A stretch of DNA of 64,000 bases from an uncultured Clostridia bacterium (lineage in GTDB: Bacteria; Bacillota; Clostridia; TANB77; CAG-508). A program made the translations under genes and the position numbers. The stretch covers positions 62,001-126,000 of the forward strand of contig CAPIEU010000004.1 of assembly GCA_948630815.1 (NCBI GenBank), read 5' to 3'. Positions 38,557 through 47,877 of the stretch are shown here, in pieces. Numbering within the stretch: the first letter of the stretch is position 1; each line of letters starts with the position of its first letter. The notes beneath the pieces were generated by a model. That model had not been told where the DNA came from. It made no database searches and saw nothing but the letters and a program-made list of their open reading frames with translations.

Positions 38557-38572
38557 ACTTAGGAGGAAAAGT

Positions 38573-39066
38573 ATGATAGAAAATGGATTTTTAATTCCTT
38601 ATAAAGAAAAATATGAAGAAATTCCAATACAAACAACACATCTTGAGACTGTTTGTAACTATTTTTATGGTCTATGCGATAAACTTGGAACTAATAATGC
38701 ACTTTCAATGTTGAACTATGAAAATGAATCTCAAGCATTAATGCAACTATCAAATAATAAATTAGTACTAAAAATGATAGAAAAGTTAGGATGGATTGAA
38801 ATATCAAAAAACGTGGGAGTCTTTATTTGTACTGGATTAACAAAAGAGTTAGAAATATATTGGGGGGGTATGAACAAGCAGGATTTGAATATATTCCTAT
38901 GCATAAATATGAAGATTTTGAAAAAGATTTATCAAAAGAAGAATTTGAAACATTTTTAGAACAACAGCATCTTAAAATAGACGAAGATCCAATAGAATTG
39001 ATAACAAGGGGAAAATATAAAATATGTGATGTATATGAAAATCCAAAAACTGACATATTAAGATAA
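38573..39066 (+). pseudogene. Unrecognised protein, reading frame broken at a run of seven G
   Basis: AGGAGG precedes ATG 38573. The first frame gives about 97 residues to ..LTKELEIYWG. Then a G7 tract at 38862-38868 puts the remainder, YEQAGFEYIPMHKYEDFEK.., in another frame to 39066. One base is missing (eight G would give WGGYEQAGF). So the type differs from the C-insertion rule: it is a loss in a homopolymer. It could be phase variation, transcript slippage or a sequence error. The joined product is about 164 aa; I recognise no family. It may be cotranscribed with purH. Confidence 0.6.
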
Positions 39067-39083
39067 ATAATAGATAAACAAAA

Positions 39084-39112
39084 GTAGGAGTCCTAATGGA
39101 CTCTTATTTTTT
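39084..39112 (+). terminator. Terminator after the 38573 gene
   Basis: AGGAGTCC, loop TAAT, GGACTCTT, then T run. Confidence 0.75.
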
Positions 39113-39180
39113 ATATTGTAGTAAATTACACTATTTTAAGTTAAATGTAGGGGCGAGCATTGCTCGTCTATGAGTCGAAG
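39113..39180 (+). repeat. Dispersed repeat copy before yabP
   Basis: ATTGTAGTAAATTACACTAT then TTTAAGTTAAATGTAGGGGC, with GAGCATTGCTC hairpin arms and CTATGAGTCGAAGCC. Best match to 24871 and 22643. Confidence 0.7.
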
Positions 39181-39291
39181 CCTCTCTTTTTTGTGTCCTT
39201 TTTGTAAATTTATTCTTTTATCAGTTCTAACGTAGACAAGACGTGAATATAATAATTTAGACAATAAAATTTAAGTAGAGGAGAGGTACCT

Positions 39292-39588
39292 ATGACTATT
39301 GAAGAAAGAAAAGGGTTATCAAACAATGTTATACAAAATCTAGTTTTAGAAAATAGAGGAAAATTATCTATATCTGGAGTTTTAGATGTTCTAAGTTTTG
39401 ATGACCAAGTTGTTATTGTAGAAACAGAACTTGGACTATTAACTGTTAAAGGAGAAGATTTAAGAATAAACAAATTAAGTATAGATACATCTGAAGTAGT
39501 AATAGAAGGAGAAATATCTTGTATGAATTATAGTGAAAAAGATATAGAGAAAAAAGCAGGTAGCCTCTTAGGAAAAATTTTCAAATAG
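39292..39588 (+). CDS. yabP: Spore protein YabP
   Basis: 98 aa. It shows the YabP/YqfC fold: ENRGKLSISGVLDVLSFDDQVVIVETELGLLTVKGEDLRI. With YabQ it is needed for spore cortex assembly in the mother cell. GAGAGG upstream. Followed by yabQ with a 15-bp gap; the yabP-yabQ-divIC order is conserved in spore formers. Expression is expected under sigma-E, but I could not confirm a -35/-10 for it. Confidence 0.9.
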   Translation: MTIEERKGLSNNVIQNLVLENRGKLSISGVLDVLSFDDQVVIVETELGLLTVKGEDLRINKLSIDTSEVVIEGEISCMNYSEKDIEKKAGSLLGKIFK

Positions 39589-39603
39589 GTTTGGTGATAA
39601 AAC

Positions 39604-40095
39604 TTGGATAATCAAGCATATTTATTTATGATGTTTGTAATAAATGGTATTCTAATTGGATTATTATTTGATGTGTTTAGAATACTTAGGAAATCTTTTG
39701 AAACGAAAGATATTATTACATACATAGAAGATGTATCCTTTTGGATGTTATCAGGGGGATTAACCCTATATTTCATTTTTTACTATAATAATGGCGAAAT
39801 TAGATTTTATATCTTTTTAGGAATTATACTAGGAATTCTAATTTATATGTTAACAATTAGCAAATACATAATAAAGTTTAGTGTAACAATAATCAATTTT
39901 ATAAAAGGCATAATTAACAAAGTAGTTAAATTCGTATTTTATCCATTAAAACTAATAATAAATTTTGTAAGAAAACTATTATTTCGACCAATTTCTTTTA
40001 TATGTATTAATATTAGAAAAAATCTTACTAAAAATACATCATGCTTATTAAATTTTGTAAAAAAAGGCAATAAAACATCAAAAAACGAGCAATAA
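39604..40095 (+). CDS. yabQ: Spore cortex protein YabQ
   Basis: 163 aa with four or five hydrophobic segments, starting at TTG 39604 (DNQAYLFMMFVINGILIGLLFDVFR). FDVFRILRKSF and a WMLSGGLTLYFIFYYNNGEIRFYIFLGI stretch match YabQ, a membrane protein needed for cortex formation. The C-terminal half is Lys-rich. Directly after yabP. GGTGAT, a weak ribosome site, lies just upstream, so coupling to yabP is likely. Confidence 0.88.
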   Translation: MDNQAYLFMMFVINGILIGLLFDVFRILRKSFETKDIITYIEDVSFWMLSGGLTLYFIFYYNNGEIRFYIFLGIILGILIYMLTISKYIIKFSVTIINFIKGIINKVVKFVFYPLKLIINFVRKLLFRPISFICINIRKNLTKNTSCLLNFVKKGNKTSKNEQ

Positions 40096-40194
40096 AAGAG
40101 GGATTTTTGCTAAATATGTAGAAATATTATATAAGGGAAGTATCCGTAAGGATTTTTTATACTTATTGTAGATGTTTGGAGAGTAAAAACACAT

Positions 40195-40467
40195 ATGAAG
40201 ATAAACAAATTATTGAAAAAGGTTTTTATTGTTGGGGTAGTGTTATATGTATCTGTAACTTTTATAAATCAGCAGAAATCTATTAATTCATACAATAACC
40301 AACAAGCAGTGTTGAAAAGTAAAATTAAAGAACAAGAGGAATATAATCAAACTTTGCTTGCTACTAAAGAAAATATATCATCACCAGAATATATTGAAGA
40401 ATTAGCACGTGAAAAGTTAGATATGTATTTACCAAATGAAAAAGTATATATAGATGTTAATAAATAA
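40195..40467 (+). CDS. divIC: Septum formation initiator FtsB/DivIC
   Basis: 90 aa. A single membrane helix at residues about 8-25, then a coiled coil (INSYNNQQAVLKSKIKEQEEYNQTLL) and the DivIC-type end EYIEELAREKLDMYLPNEKVYID. Part of the divisome complex with FtsL/DivIB. A hairpin-like stretch at about 40130-40165 (GGGAAGTATCCGTAAGGAT) lies in the leader. GGAG lies upstream of ATG 40195. Confidence 0.9.
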   Translation: MKINKLLKKVFIVGVVLYVSVTFINQQKSINSYNNQQAVLKSKIKEQEEYNQTLLATKENISSPEYIEELAREKLDMYLPNEKVYIDVNK

Positions 40468-40656
40468 TCTATAGAACTATGTTTTATAGATTATTTATAG
40501 TTTATATCTGTTTAAATTTGTATTCTCACAAAAAATCCAATAAAAATAGTAAAAAATGTAAATAAAATGAAAAAAATACTAGAGATATATTGTTTTATGT
40601 GATAAAATATCTACATAAGGGAATTAGTAAAAATTGAACTATGGGGGAAAGTAAAT

Positions 40657-42036
40657 ATGGATTATGAAAATATGTCGCTAGTTGAGTTAAAACAATTAGC
40701 AAAAGAAAAAGGAATAAAAAATATTTCTAAACTAAGAAAAGAGGAGATTGTTATAGCATTACAAGATTTAGAAGGAATAACTACTGAAGTAAATGATATA
40801 AAAATTGAAAAGAAATTAGAAACTGCAATAGATGTTACACCACTTAAAAATCAAACTCAAGATAAACCAGAAAAAGTACAAAGACCAGCAGATGGAAGCT
40901 ATGTGCTTGCAAACGATGACCAAATTGCTGAAGGGATACTTGAAGTTTTACCAGATGGATATGGTTTTTTAAGAGGGGATAACTATTTATCAACTCCAAA
41001 TGATATATATATTTCCCCAATTCAAATAAGAAGATTTAAATTAGATACAGGAGACAGAATAAAAGGTATTTCGAGACAACCTAAGGAAGGTGAAAAATTT
41101 CCAGCATTAATATTTGTTGGAGAAGTAAATGGCGAAGCACCTGAAAATGCTTATAGAAGAAAATCATTTGATGATTTAACACCTATATATCCTCAAGAAA
41201 GATTACGTCTTGAAACTACACCAAATGAATATGCAATGAGATTAATAGATTTAATTTCACCAATAGGAAAAGGGCAAAGAGGTATGATTGTTGCTCCACC
41301 AAAAGTTGGTAAAACTACACTTCTAAAGAAAATTGCTAATAGTATAAGTGCAAATAATCCAGAAATAGAGTTAATAGTTCTTTTAATAGATGAAAGACCT
41401 GAAGAAGTAACAGACATGAAACGTTCTATAAAAGGGGAAGTTATCTATTCAACATTTGATGAACTTCCAGAACACCATGTAAAAGTTGCTGAAATGGTAC
41501 TAGAAAGAGCGAAAAGACTTACTGAACAAAAGAAAGATGTTGTTATACTATTAGATAGCATAACAAGGCTTGCAAGAGCATATAACTTAGTTATACCATC
41601 GTCAGGAAGAACACTATCTGGAGGTTTTGATCCAGGTGCATTACATAAACCTAAGAAATTCTTTGGTGCAGCAAGAAACATAGAGAATGGGGGAAGCTTA
41701 ACAATACTTGCAAGTGCTTTAATAGAAACAGGAAGTAGAATGGACGAGGTTATTTTTGAAGAATTTAAGGGAACTGGTAACATGGAAGTACATCTAGATA
41801 GAAAATTATCAGAAAAACGTATTTTCCCAGCCATAGATATAAATAAATCTGGAACAAGAAAAGAAGATTTATTATTAAATTCAAAAGAATTAGAAACAGT
41901 TTTTGCATTAAGAAAAGCATTGTCAAGTATGACTGTTTCAGAAGTTACTGAACAATTGTTGAATCAATTAGTTGCAACAAAAACTAATAAAGACTTTTTA
42001 GAAAGAATGGAATTTTTCTTGAAACAATTTAAGTAA
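40657..42036 (+). CDS. rho: Transcription termination factor Rho
   Basis: 459 aa RNA helicase. The N-terminal Rho-N SAP-like domain (MSLVELKQLAKEKGI) is followed by the cold-shock RNA-binding domain (GILEVLPDGYGFLRGDNYL..DIYIS), Walker A APPKVGKTTLLKKIA, Walker B DVVILLDSITRLARAYN, and the SGRTLSGGFDPGAL Q-loop. A complete ordinary Rho, with no insert. GGGG lies upstream. A strong intrinsic terminator follows. Confidence 0.97.
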   Translation: MDYENMSLVELKQLAKEKGIKNISKLRKEEIVIALQDLEGITTEVNDIKIEKKLETAIDVTPLKNQTQDKPEKVQRPADGSYVLANDDQIAEGILEVLPDGYGFLRGDNYLSTPNDIYISPIQIRRFKLDTGDRIKGISRQPKEGEKFPALIFVGEVNGEAPENAYRRKSFDDLTPIYPQERLRLETTPNEYAMRLIDLISPIGKGQRGMIVAPPKVGKTTLLKKIANSISANNPEIELIVLLIDERPEEVTDMKRSIKGEVIYSTFDELPEHHVKVAEMVLERAKRLTEQKKDVVILLDSITRLARAYNLVIPSSGRTLSGGFDPGALHKPKKFFGAARNIENGGSLTILASALIETGSRMDEVIFEEFKGTGNMEVHLDRKLSEKRIFPAIDINKSGTRKEDLLLNSKELETVFALRKALSSMTVSEVTEQLLNQLVATKTNKDFLERMEFFLKQFK

Positions 42037-42043
42037 ATTATAC

Positions 42044-42074
42044 AAAAAAACGGTTATTATAATAACCGTTTTTT
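42044..42074 (+). terminator. Terminator of rho
   Basis: AAAAAACGGTTATT / AATAACCGTTTTTT, near-perfect stem. Confidence 0.85.
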
Positions 42075-42112
42075 CGTATAATAAGTTAAAAAATTGAACT
42101 TATGTTGGATAA

Positions 42113-42814
42113 TCAAATTTTAAAGATGTCATTAAGTTTTTCTCTTAATTTTATTAATTCTATGTCATTAATTACATTAGCCATTCCCAATATGTTTCTT
42201 GTTAATTGGTATGCATTTGCTGCATGGTATTTGCTACTATTACATTTGTTTGCCAAAAAACTTATCCATTCTTCTGTAGTTTTTCTCTTTCTCAAAGATT
42301 TAGAGGATTCATAATAAAATTCTTCTAAAAGTTTACAAACTGTATGTATAGGATGTAATAATAGCAATGCAAAGTTATTTTGGATTAAATCTTCCTTAGA
42401 TGAGTGCCATAACTCCATTATACTATATTCAGTATAAGATTCGCTCAACTCATCAGATAAAAAATCTTTTGCAATACAATATGCAATAGAATATCTTTTG
42501 ATACAAATTGGAACTTTTTTATCTATCCATATTTCTTTATGATGTTCCCAAGAAAAACTAGAATAATATCTAATATATTTGACAACGGGTAAAGAAACAT
42601 TATCATAATAATCATTACAATCATCATAATTGTCATATAATATCGTGATATTAAGTTTTTTTGCCAAAACAGATACATCATAGAATAGACAATTACCAAA
42701 TTGTTCAATAAGAATATTTTCTATTGCATTGTTCAATTTTAACAATACAATAGGGGAATTAGGCTCAGAAGAATTATACATCTCCAAAAGGATATTTTTC
42801 AAAATATTTATCAT
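42113..42814 (-). CDS. Degenerate ImmA/IrrE-like (DUF955) protein
   Basis: 233 aa. The segment ICIKRYSIAYCIAKDFL lines up with the ImmA/IrrE helix (xxxTIAHELGHxLL), and NFALLLLHPIHTVCKLLEE with the following FAxxLLMP motif, but the zinc-binding HExxH is absent (A-Y-C-I-A). So the fold may persist without protease activity. An IrrE-type protease would cleave a phage repressor; this one may only bind. The C-terminus has a region with KCNSSKYHAANAYQLTRNILG. ATG at 42814 with GGAAAA nearby. Call is tentative. Confidence 0.5.
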   Translation of the reverse strand: MINILKNILLEMYNSSEPNSPIVLLKLNNAIENILIEQFGNCLFYDVSVLAKKLNITILYDNYDDCNDYYDNVSLPVVKYIRYYSSFSWEHHKEIWIDKKVPICIKRYSIAYCIAKDFLSDELSESYTEYSIMELWHSSKEDLIQNNFALLLLHPIHTVCKLLEEFYYESSKSLRKRKTTEEWISFLANKCNSSKYHAANAYQLTRNILGMANVINDIELIKLREKLNDIFKI

Positions 42815-42962
42815 AGTGTTTTTCCCTTTCTGTAATTGTGAATTATCCTAGTAAATTATTTTACCACATGATTTTAACATATAAAAATGGTATTGTAAAT
42901 AAAACTTAATTATTTTATGATATTTGTGCAATTATATATAAAAACTTGTTGGTTGTCCTTAT

Positions 42963-43214
42963 ATGATACATATATACAATAATATTGATAGTACTAAATT
43001 AATGTTATATGAAATGATAACATTAGAAGAAGAAAGAAGACGACCATATTATGTTGATAATGATTTTTATAAAAATAAGTATGGATTAGTTTCTAATGTA
43101 AAATATATGCGTATTAAAGTTCGTGATGTTACTGAATGGGAAACTTATAGTGAAATAGACAATGAAGATAATATTAGTAATATTATTTATTTAAAAAATT
43201 CTAAATTTTTTTAA
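42963..43214 (+). CDS. Hypothetical protein, 83 aa
   Basis: Starts MIHIYNNIDSTKLMLYEMIT; acidic. No family recognised and no clear ribosome site upstream (TTGTCCTTAT). Host-like codons. Weak support as a real gene. Confidence 0.35.
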   Translation: MIHIYNNIDSTKLMLYEMITLEEERRRPYYVDNDFYKNKYGLVSNVKYMRIKVRDVTEWETYSEIDNEDNISNIIYLKNSKFF

Positions 43215-43757
43215 TTTTCTATTTACAATAATTTATTTTTATGATATTAATAGATACATATTAAGACTATATATTAATAAATAGGGCATTTAAGAGAATG
43301 CTTATTAGATTTGGATATATTACATTGCACAAAATCAAAGTTTTGTGCAAATAAGAGTGGAATAAAAGATATATTATTTCAAATACATATCTATTCTTAT
43401 GTTGTAGCTGACTTTGCTTGTATAATTTCTCTCTTTTTATCTGTTTATTTCTTTATTCATTAATTATTTTATTATTAGCTTTTATATTAAGTCTTTTTAT
43501 AATTGCATTATAAATATTTTTATTCTTCATTAACCTTATATTACTTAAATAAAAGACGCCTTTAAATCAAATTTTAGTTCATAAATTCAAAATATCCTTA
43601 TTTTTTATATAAAACTATATGTCTTTTTCATAAAAACGGCTTAAAATCGATTCTTGTGCGTCAATATTTTAGCAAAATATATCATTTTAATTTTTAAATT
43701 ATTAATAAAAAGTAGTTTCGAATTTCCAAATGATATGTATAATTTTGGTGTCTTATA
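43215..43757. other. Long AT-rich stretch without a supported gene
   Basis: Holds a perfect hairpin TTGCACAAAA / TTTTGTGCAA at 43325-43350, terminator-like for the plus strand. A 25-codon minus-strand reading (MKNKNIYNAIIKRLNIK..) near 43460-43540 is too short to support. Otherwise I see nothing. Confidence 0.5.
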
Positions 43758-44843
43758 TTAAACTAGTATATCAGCTATATAATTTGCAATAATTTTTGCT
43801 CCATTGTTGCAATCAGCTTGTAATACATTTTCTAAGCATTTATTAAGTTTTTTACTCTCAATAAATGTATGTAATTCATTATAGATTTTGCTTGGATTTT
43901 CGCATTTAAATCCAAAATTATTTTTAACTACATATTCATAATTATTATTTTCTTGTCCTAGAACATGACCTGTAATTACTATAGCAGTTGCACTTTTTGT
44001 AGCTTCAAGTATCATATTAGGGCCTGCTTTTGCAAGTATTATATGAGCATTTTCTAACAATTCATTCATATTGTTAACAAAGCTATAAATATTAACGTTT
44101 TCTCTTATTTTTCCTGATTGTTGTTCTTTAATTAAAGCATTATACATTCTTTCATCTCTTCCACATACAACTGTAATAGAAACATTGTTCAACTTAGAAA
44201 CTTCTTTAACATATTTTATATTTTTTCTTAAATTTACAGAAGGATTTACAAGTAAAATATTTACTTTATCTTCTATTGTTTTTGGAGTTGTTCTTTTTTT
44301 AATATCATTTCTAATAGGAAATCCAGACACAACTAACTTATTTTCATCTATTCCCTTTTGTATGTATGCTTCTTTTACTTCATTTGTTGGTACAAAAATA
44401 CCAGTAGCATTTTTGTCAAACCAAACTATAGGAGGTTTTACTAAATCAATTACATTTATATAAAATGGAATATTTAGCTTTTCTTTTTTTAGAAAATGAG
44501 AAATTGCTTTTGTAAACATACTATGTACTGAAATTATTAAATCTGGTTTAAAAGTACTAATTTCTTTTTTTAATTTTCTTTTAGATTTAAGATAAACTGA
44601 AAAGTGCATAGCATTAGGAAAAACTTGTGTAAACAAATAAGGTATATAGAAAAATATTGGACATCTTGTTGTTATTGGTATATATGAATTTTCAAGTATG
44701 TTTCCTATTTTTCCCATCATTGTAAAACAATCAATTTGTATTGTTTCATAACCTAAGTTGTTAAGTCTTTTTTCAATTGCATTTGCTGCAGATTTATGTC
44801 CAGTACCAGTTCTTTCAGCAGTTAATATCATTACCTTTTTCAT
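43758..44843 (-). CDS. UgtP/MGDG synthase-type glycosyltransferase
   Basis: 361 aa GT28-like enzyme. The N-terminus VMILTAERTGTGHKSAANAI is the MGDG-synthase glycine/histidine loop (GxGHxxAA). FPIRNDI near residue 175 starts the second Rossmann half, and ILAKAGPNMILEATKSATAIVIT is the nucleotide-sugar binding region, with the GQE motif in LGQENNNYEYV. These add sugar to diacylglycerol to make membrane glycolipids or the lipoteichoic acid anchor. The acceptor is inferred from family. Start at ATG 44843 with GAGGAA upstream. Confidence 0.85.
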   Translation of the reverse strand: MKKVMILTAERTGTGHKSAANAIEKRLNNLGYETIQIDCFTMMGKIGNILENSYIPITTRCPIFFYIPYLFTQVFPNAMHFSVYLKSKRKLKKEISTFKPDLIISVHSMFTKAISHFLKKEKLNIPFYINVIDLVKPPIVWFDKNATGIFVPTNEVKEAYIQKGIDENKLVVSGFPIRNDIKKRTTPKTIEDKVNILLVNPSVNLRKNIKYVKEVSKLNNVSITVVCGRDERMYNALIKEQQSGKIRENVNIYSFVNNMNELLENAHIILAKAGPNMILEATKSATAIVITGHVLGQENNNYEYVVKNNFGFKCENPSKIYNELHTFIESKKLNKCLENVLQADCNNGAKIIANYIADILV

Positions 44844-45076
44844 ATTATTTCCTCACTTTTTAATTATTTTTATTATGTGTATAATTTATCATAATTATAT
44901 AAAAAAGTAAATAATAATCTTTTGTTACCATTTATTTTATATCTTTTTATTACCATTCAATCTTGCTATTAGTTTAAGAAAGGAAACATCTTTTTATAAA
45001 AAATTCTAAACATTGTACAAAATTTTTCTGTTTTGATGTATAATTTAGTTAGCTAAAATAAATTTGGAGGTTTTAT

Positions 45077-46051
45077 ATGATTAATCGAGATGATAATCCA
45101 GAATATTTGAATTCTTTTTTAGATTATAGTATAACAATATTAAATAAATCACCTAACTCAATAAAGGAATATAATTATGACCTTGCTATGTTTCTTAAAT
45201 ATATAAAAATACACTTTGGACTTACAAACGAAACTGATTTTTCAAAAATTACTATAAAGGATATAGATTTAAATACAATAAAAAAGGTTACTTTAGACGA
45301 TATACATGCATTTGTATCATATCTTGCAACAGATTTAAGAAGCAAATCTGCAACTAGAGCAAGGAAAGTTTCTAGTATACGTATATTCTTTAAGTATTTA
45401 TCAGCAAAAGCAAAATTAATTGAAACTAATCCTGCTCAAAATTTAGAAACACCAAAGCAAGAAAAACGTGTGCCTAAATATCTTACTTTAGATGATAGTA
45501 AAAAATTATTAGATGTTGCAAGTAATGAAGATAATAGAAATTGTGAAAGAGATTATGCTATTACTACCCTATTTTTAAATTGTGGTATGCGTTTATCTGA
45601 ACTTGTAAATATTAATATAAAAGATATTAAGTTTGATGATTGTAAAATGACAGTTATAGGTAAAGGTAATAAAGAACGTACTATTTATTTAAATAATGCT
45701 TGTATGAGGGCTGTTAAAGAATATTTATCTATTAGACCTAAAGATGGAGTTAAATATGATTCTAAAGATGCTCTATTTTTAAGTGAAAGACGTGAACGTA
45801 TTAGTAATAGAACTGTACAATATATTATAAAAAATGAACTAAGAAAAGCTGGACTTGATACAAATAAATATTCTGTGCATAAACTACGTCATACTGCCGC
45901 AACTCTTATGTACCAATATGGAAATGTAGATATACGTGCTTTACAAGAATTACTTGGACATGCTAGTATTTCTACTACTGAAATATATACTCATGTTGAA
46001 AATGAAAGAGTTCGTAATGCTGTAGAAAGCAATCCTTTAGCTAATATATAG
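45077..46051 (+). CDS. Tyrosine recombinase, XerC/XerD type
   Basis: 324 aa. A SAM-like N-terminal DNA-binding domain (LDYSITILNKSPNSIKEYNYDL) precedes the catalytic domain. Active-site residues: Arg in CGMRLSELVNI, Lys after the TVIGKGNKER turn, HKLRHTAATL, LGHASISTTEIYTHV with the Tyr nucleophile. Length and lack of an extra N-terminal arm-binding domain fit chromosome-dimer resolution rather than an element integrase. GGAGG precedes ATG 45077. No att-like repeat or cargo cluster seen around it. Confidence 0.88.
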   Translation: MINRDDNPEYLNSFLDYSITILNKSPNSIKEYNYDLAMFLKYIKIHFGLTNETDFSKITIKDIDLNTIKKVTLDDIHAFVSYLATDLRSKSATRARKVSSIRIFFKYLSAKAKLIETNPAQNLETPKQEKRVPKYLTLDDSKKLLDVASNEDNRNCERDYAITTLFLNCGMRLSELVNINIKDIKFDDCKMTVIGKGNKERTIYLNNACMRAVKEYLSIRPKDGVKYDSKDALFLSERRERISNRTVQYIIKNELRKAGLDTNKYSVHKLRHTAATLMYQYGNVDIRALQELLGHASISTTEIYTHVENERVRNAVESNPLANI

Positions 46052-46187
46052 TTTTTATATTTACTTATAGATTTTATAAAATTTACTATTTACAAATTTG
46101 TACTTATACTTAAAATATTATATATCCTTATATAAATGAGGCTACAATTTATGGTTGTAACCTCATTTTCCTACATCCCCCAAAAAT

Positions 46188-46490
46188 TTATATACAAGGT
46201 ATAAGTAATTTCTGTCCTATTGATAGATTAGAATTGCTTATCTTGTTTATTCCTTTTATATTTTTTACAATATCTCTAACATCTTTATTTGTGTAATAAG
46301 AATTTGAATCTTTTTCCTCTTTTGCAATGGACCATAAAGTATCTCCATTTGATACATAAATTGTTTTATATGTTTTTTCTGTGTGTGAGAAACTGATATT
46401 GTTTATAAATAAACTAACACATATTATTATTCCTAATATAATGACACTACTTCTTATAAATTTCGATAAATTAACTATTTTTAATTTCAT
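46188..46490 (-). CDS. LysM protein, YneA-like SOS division inhibitor
   Basis: 100 aa. N-terminal membrane helix (residues about 12-30) and a C-terminal LysM (YKTIYVSNGDTLWSIAKEEK..SIGQKLLIP). This layout is that of YneA, which delays septation during DNA damage. The promoter carries LexA-like boxes (see 46541-46625), supporting the role. GGGGG precedes ATG 46490. lexA itself is not next to it here. Confidence 0.8.
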   Translation of the reverse strand: MKLKIVNLSKFIRSSVIILGIIICVSLFINNISFSHTEKTYKTIYVSNGDTLWSIAKEEKDSNSYYTNKDVRDIVKNIKGINKISNSNLSIGQKLLIPCI

Positions 46491-46540
46491 TTTATATCCC
46501 CCTATTTATATACATATATAGTTTTAAATTGTTTTTGTGC

Positions 46541-46625
46541 GAACATTTTTTCTTTTTACAAGTTTATTATAAACAAACAAAAGTTCTTTGTCAATACTTT
46601 TTGTAAAAAAAGTGAAAAAATGTTC
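46541..46625 (-). promoter_or_regulatory. Promoter with three LexA-like boxes
   Basis: On the minus strand TTGACA (about 46589-46594) and TATAAT (about 46566-46571) with a 17-bp spacer. A box GAACTTTTGTTT (46575-46586; GAAC-N4-GTTT, close to the Gram-positive SOS box) fills the spacer. Two half-conserved boxes, GAACATTTTTTC at 46541-46552 and its exact inverse at 46614-46625, flank it. LexA regulation is inferred from box sequence and the yneA-like gene. Confidence 0.7.
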
Positions 46626-46659
46626 GCATTGATTTTTATAAATATGAATTATAATAGAA

Positions 46660-46692
46660 AAACTCGCAATGCAATAGCATTACGAGTTTTGA
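46660..46692 (-). terminator. Terminator of the 46744 gene
   Basis: AACTCGCAATGC / GCATTACGAGTT with loop AATA; T-rich on the plus strand, A/T-rich on the other. Placed between the LexA-regulated promoter and the minus-strand gene end. Confidence 0.65.
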
Positions 46693-46743
46693 ATAACTTG
46701 TGAAGTTTTGCGATAACAAAAGATACTTTCTTGAAATTTTAAA

Positions 46744-47094
46744 TTATTTTTCAGGATGATTAGCTGATTCTGTTACAAAATTAGAATAGTATTCTAATTT
46801 ATTTTGCAGATCAACATTAAGTTTATTTGATTCAACTAAGTCATCTGCAATTGTTATAACTTCTGCCATAGTAGTTGTGCATATAGCACATAAACCTGCT
46901 ATTACCAAAAATTCTACAATACTGACAATTATAAGTCTAACAATTATTGTATGATAAATATCTTTGTCAATAGGTATTTTTGGAAGCAATTTTTGGTCAA
47001 GTTGTGCCAACTTTGCAATATTTTCCTGTAGTCGCTTCAAATCATCTTCTTCATCGCGCTCCCGTATTCTTTTAATTTCTTCAATACTTTTCAT
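46744..47094 (-). CDS. Accessory membrane protein, 116 aa
   Basis: Starts MKSIEEIKRIRERDEEDDL; AAGGAGGAG lies upstream of ATG 47094. Charged coiled N-terminus, one membrane helix at residues about 65-88 (IVSIVEFLVIAGLCAICTTT), short tail. One in-frame CGG (plus about 47063) read as Arg in KRIRERD. Own promoter on the minus strand (TTTACA 47169-47174, 17-bp spacer, TATAAT 47146-47151 with extended -10). Resembles the 33421 protein in plan: coiled region plus helix. No family recognised. Confidence 0.65.
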   Translation of the reverse strand: MKSIEEIKRIRERDEEDDLKRLQENIAKLAQLDQKLLPKIPIDKDIYHTIIVRLIIVSIVEFLVIAGLCAICTTTMAEVITIADDLVESNKLNVDLQNKLEYYSNFVTESANHPEK

Positions 47095-47213
47095 ATACTC
47101 CTCCTTTAAATATAAATAGAGCATTATCAACATTGTATCGATAGTATTATATCACAATATAAAAGTTATGTAAAGTAAAAGAGAATGTAAAATATATACA
47201 TCCTCTTTTATAT

Positions 47214-47793
47214 TCATAATAAAATTGGCTGTATTTGTTCCTTGTCTAGTGCACATTCTAATGTTTTTATAATATATTCTGGATCAAAAACTAGTGAACG
47301 TGGTTTAGTTATTGGATTATCCTGTCTAAATGGAACAAAAAAATAGTTATTTCTATTTAATAAAGTACCTATATTTGATGCACTACCACTTAAAGCATCA
47401 TTTGTAGATACAGCAATTACTAAAGAATTATTATTTCTTAAATGTGATTTTGCAGCCATTGTTACTGGTGTATCTGTTATAGCATTCGTAAGCTTAGAAA
47501 TTGTATTACCTGTACAAGGTGCAATTATCATAATATCTGTCATTTTTTTAGGTCCGAATTGGTTCTGCATCTGTAATTGTATGAATAATTTTTTTACCTG
47601 TTATTTCTTCTATTTCGTCTATAAAATCTTGTGCATTTCCAAATTTAGTATCTAAGTTATAGGCATTAAAAGACATAATTGGTATAACTTCTGCTCCTTG
47701 ATTAACAATTTCCTTTATTTTTGGAATTGTGCTTTTAAATGTACAAAAAGAACCAGTCATTGCGAAACCTACTTTTTTACCTTCTAATTTCAA
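47214..47793 (-). CDS. spoVFB: Dipicolinate synthase subunit B, one +1 shift at CGG
   Basis: Flavoprotein-fold subunit that makes dipicolinic acid for the spore core with SpoVFA. From TTG 47793 (GAGGGGG upstream): KLEGKKVGFAMTGSFCTFKS, then TDAEPI and CGG. Skipping the extra base at 47556 gives PIGPKKMTDIMIIAPCTGNT, a conserved loop, and the stop at 47214; 192 aa, normal. Unshifted, it stops at once after PIRT. Expected in the sigma-K regulon. spoVFA, normally just upstream, is absent here; a Nudix gene occupies that position. Confidence 0.92.
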
Positions 47794-47877
47794 AATATAT
47801 AGCCCCCTCTCTTTTGTCATCTATAATATATTATGAAATTATGTAAATTTTGCAACCTAGTTCTAATATGTTTTAAA

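Noticed and set aside
43460..43540. Short minus-strand reading frame in the 43.2-43.7 kb gap
   Set aside because: About 25 codons without a convincing ribosome site or recognisable motif.
45077..46051. Tyrosine recombinase as integrase of a genomic island
   Set aside because: Size and domain plan fit XerC/XerD; no cargo, tRNA gene or att repeats around it.
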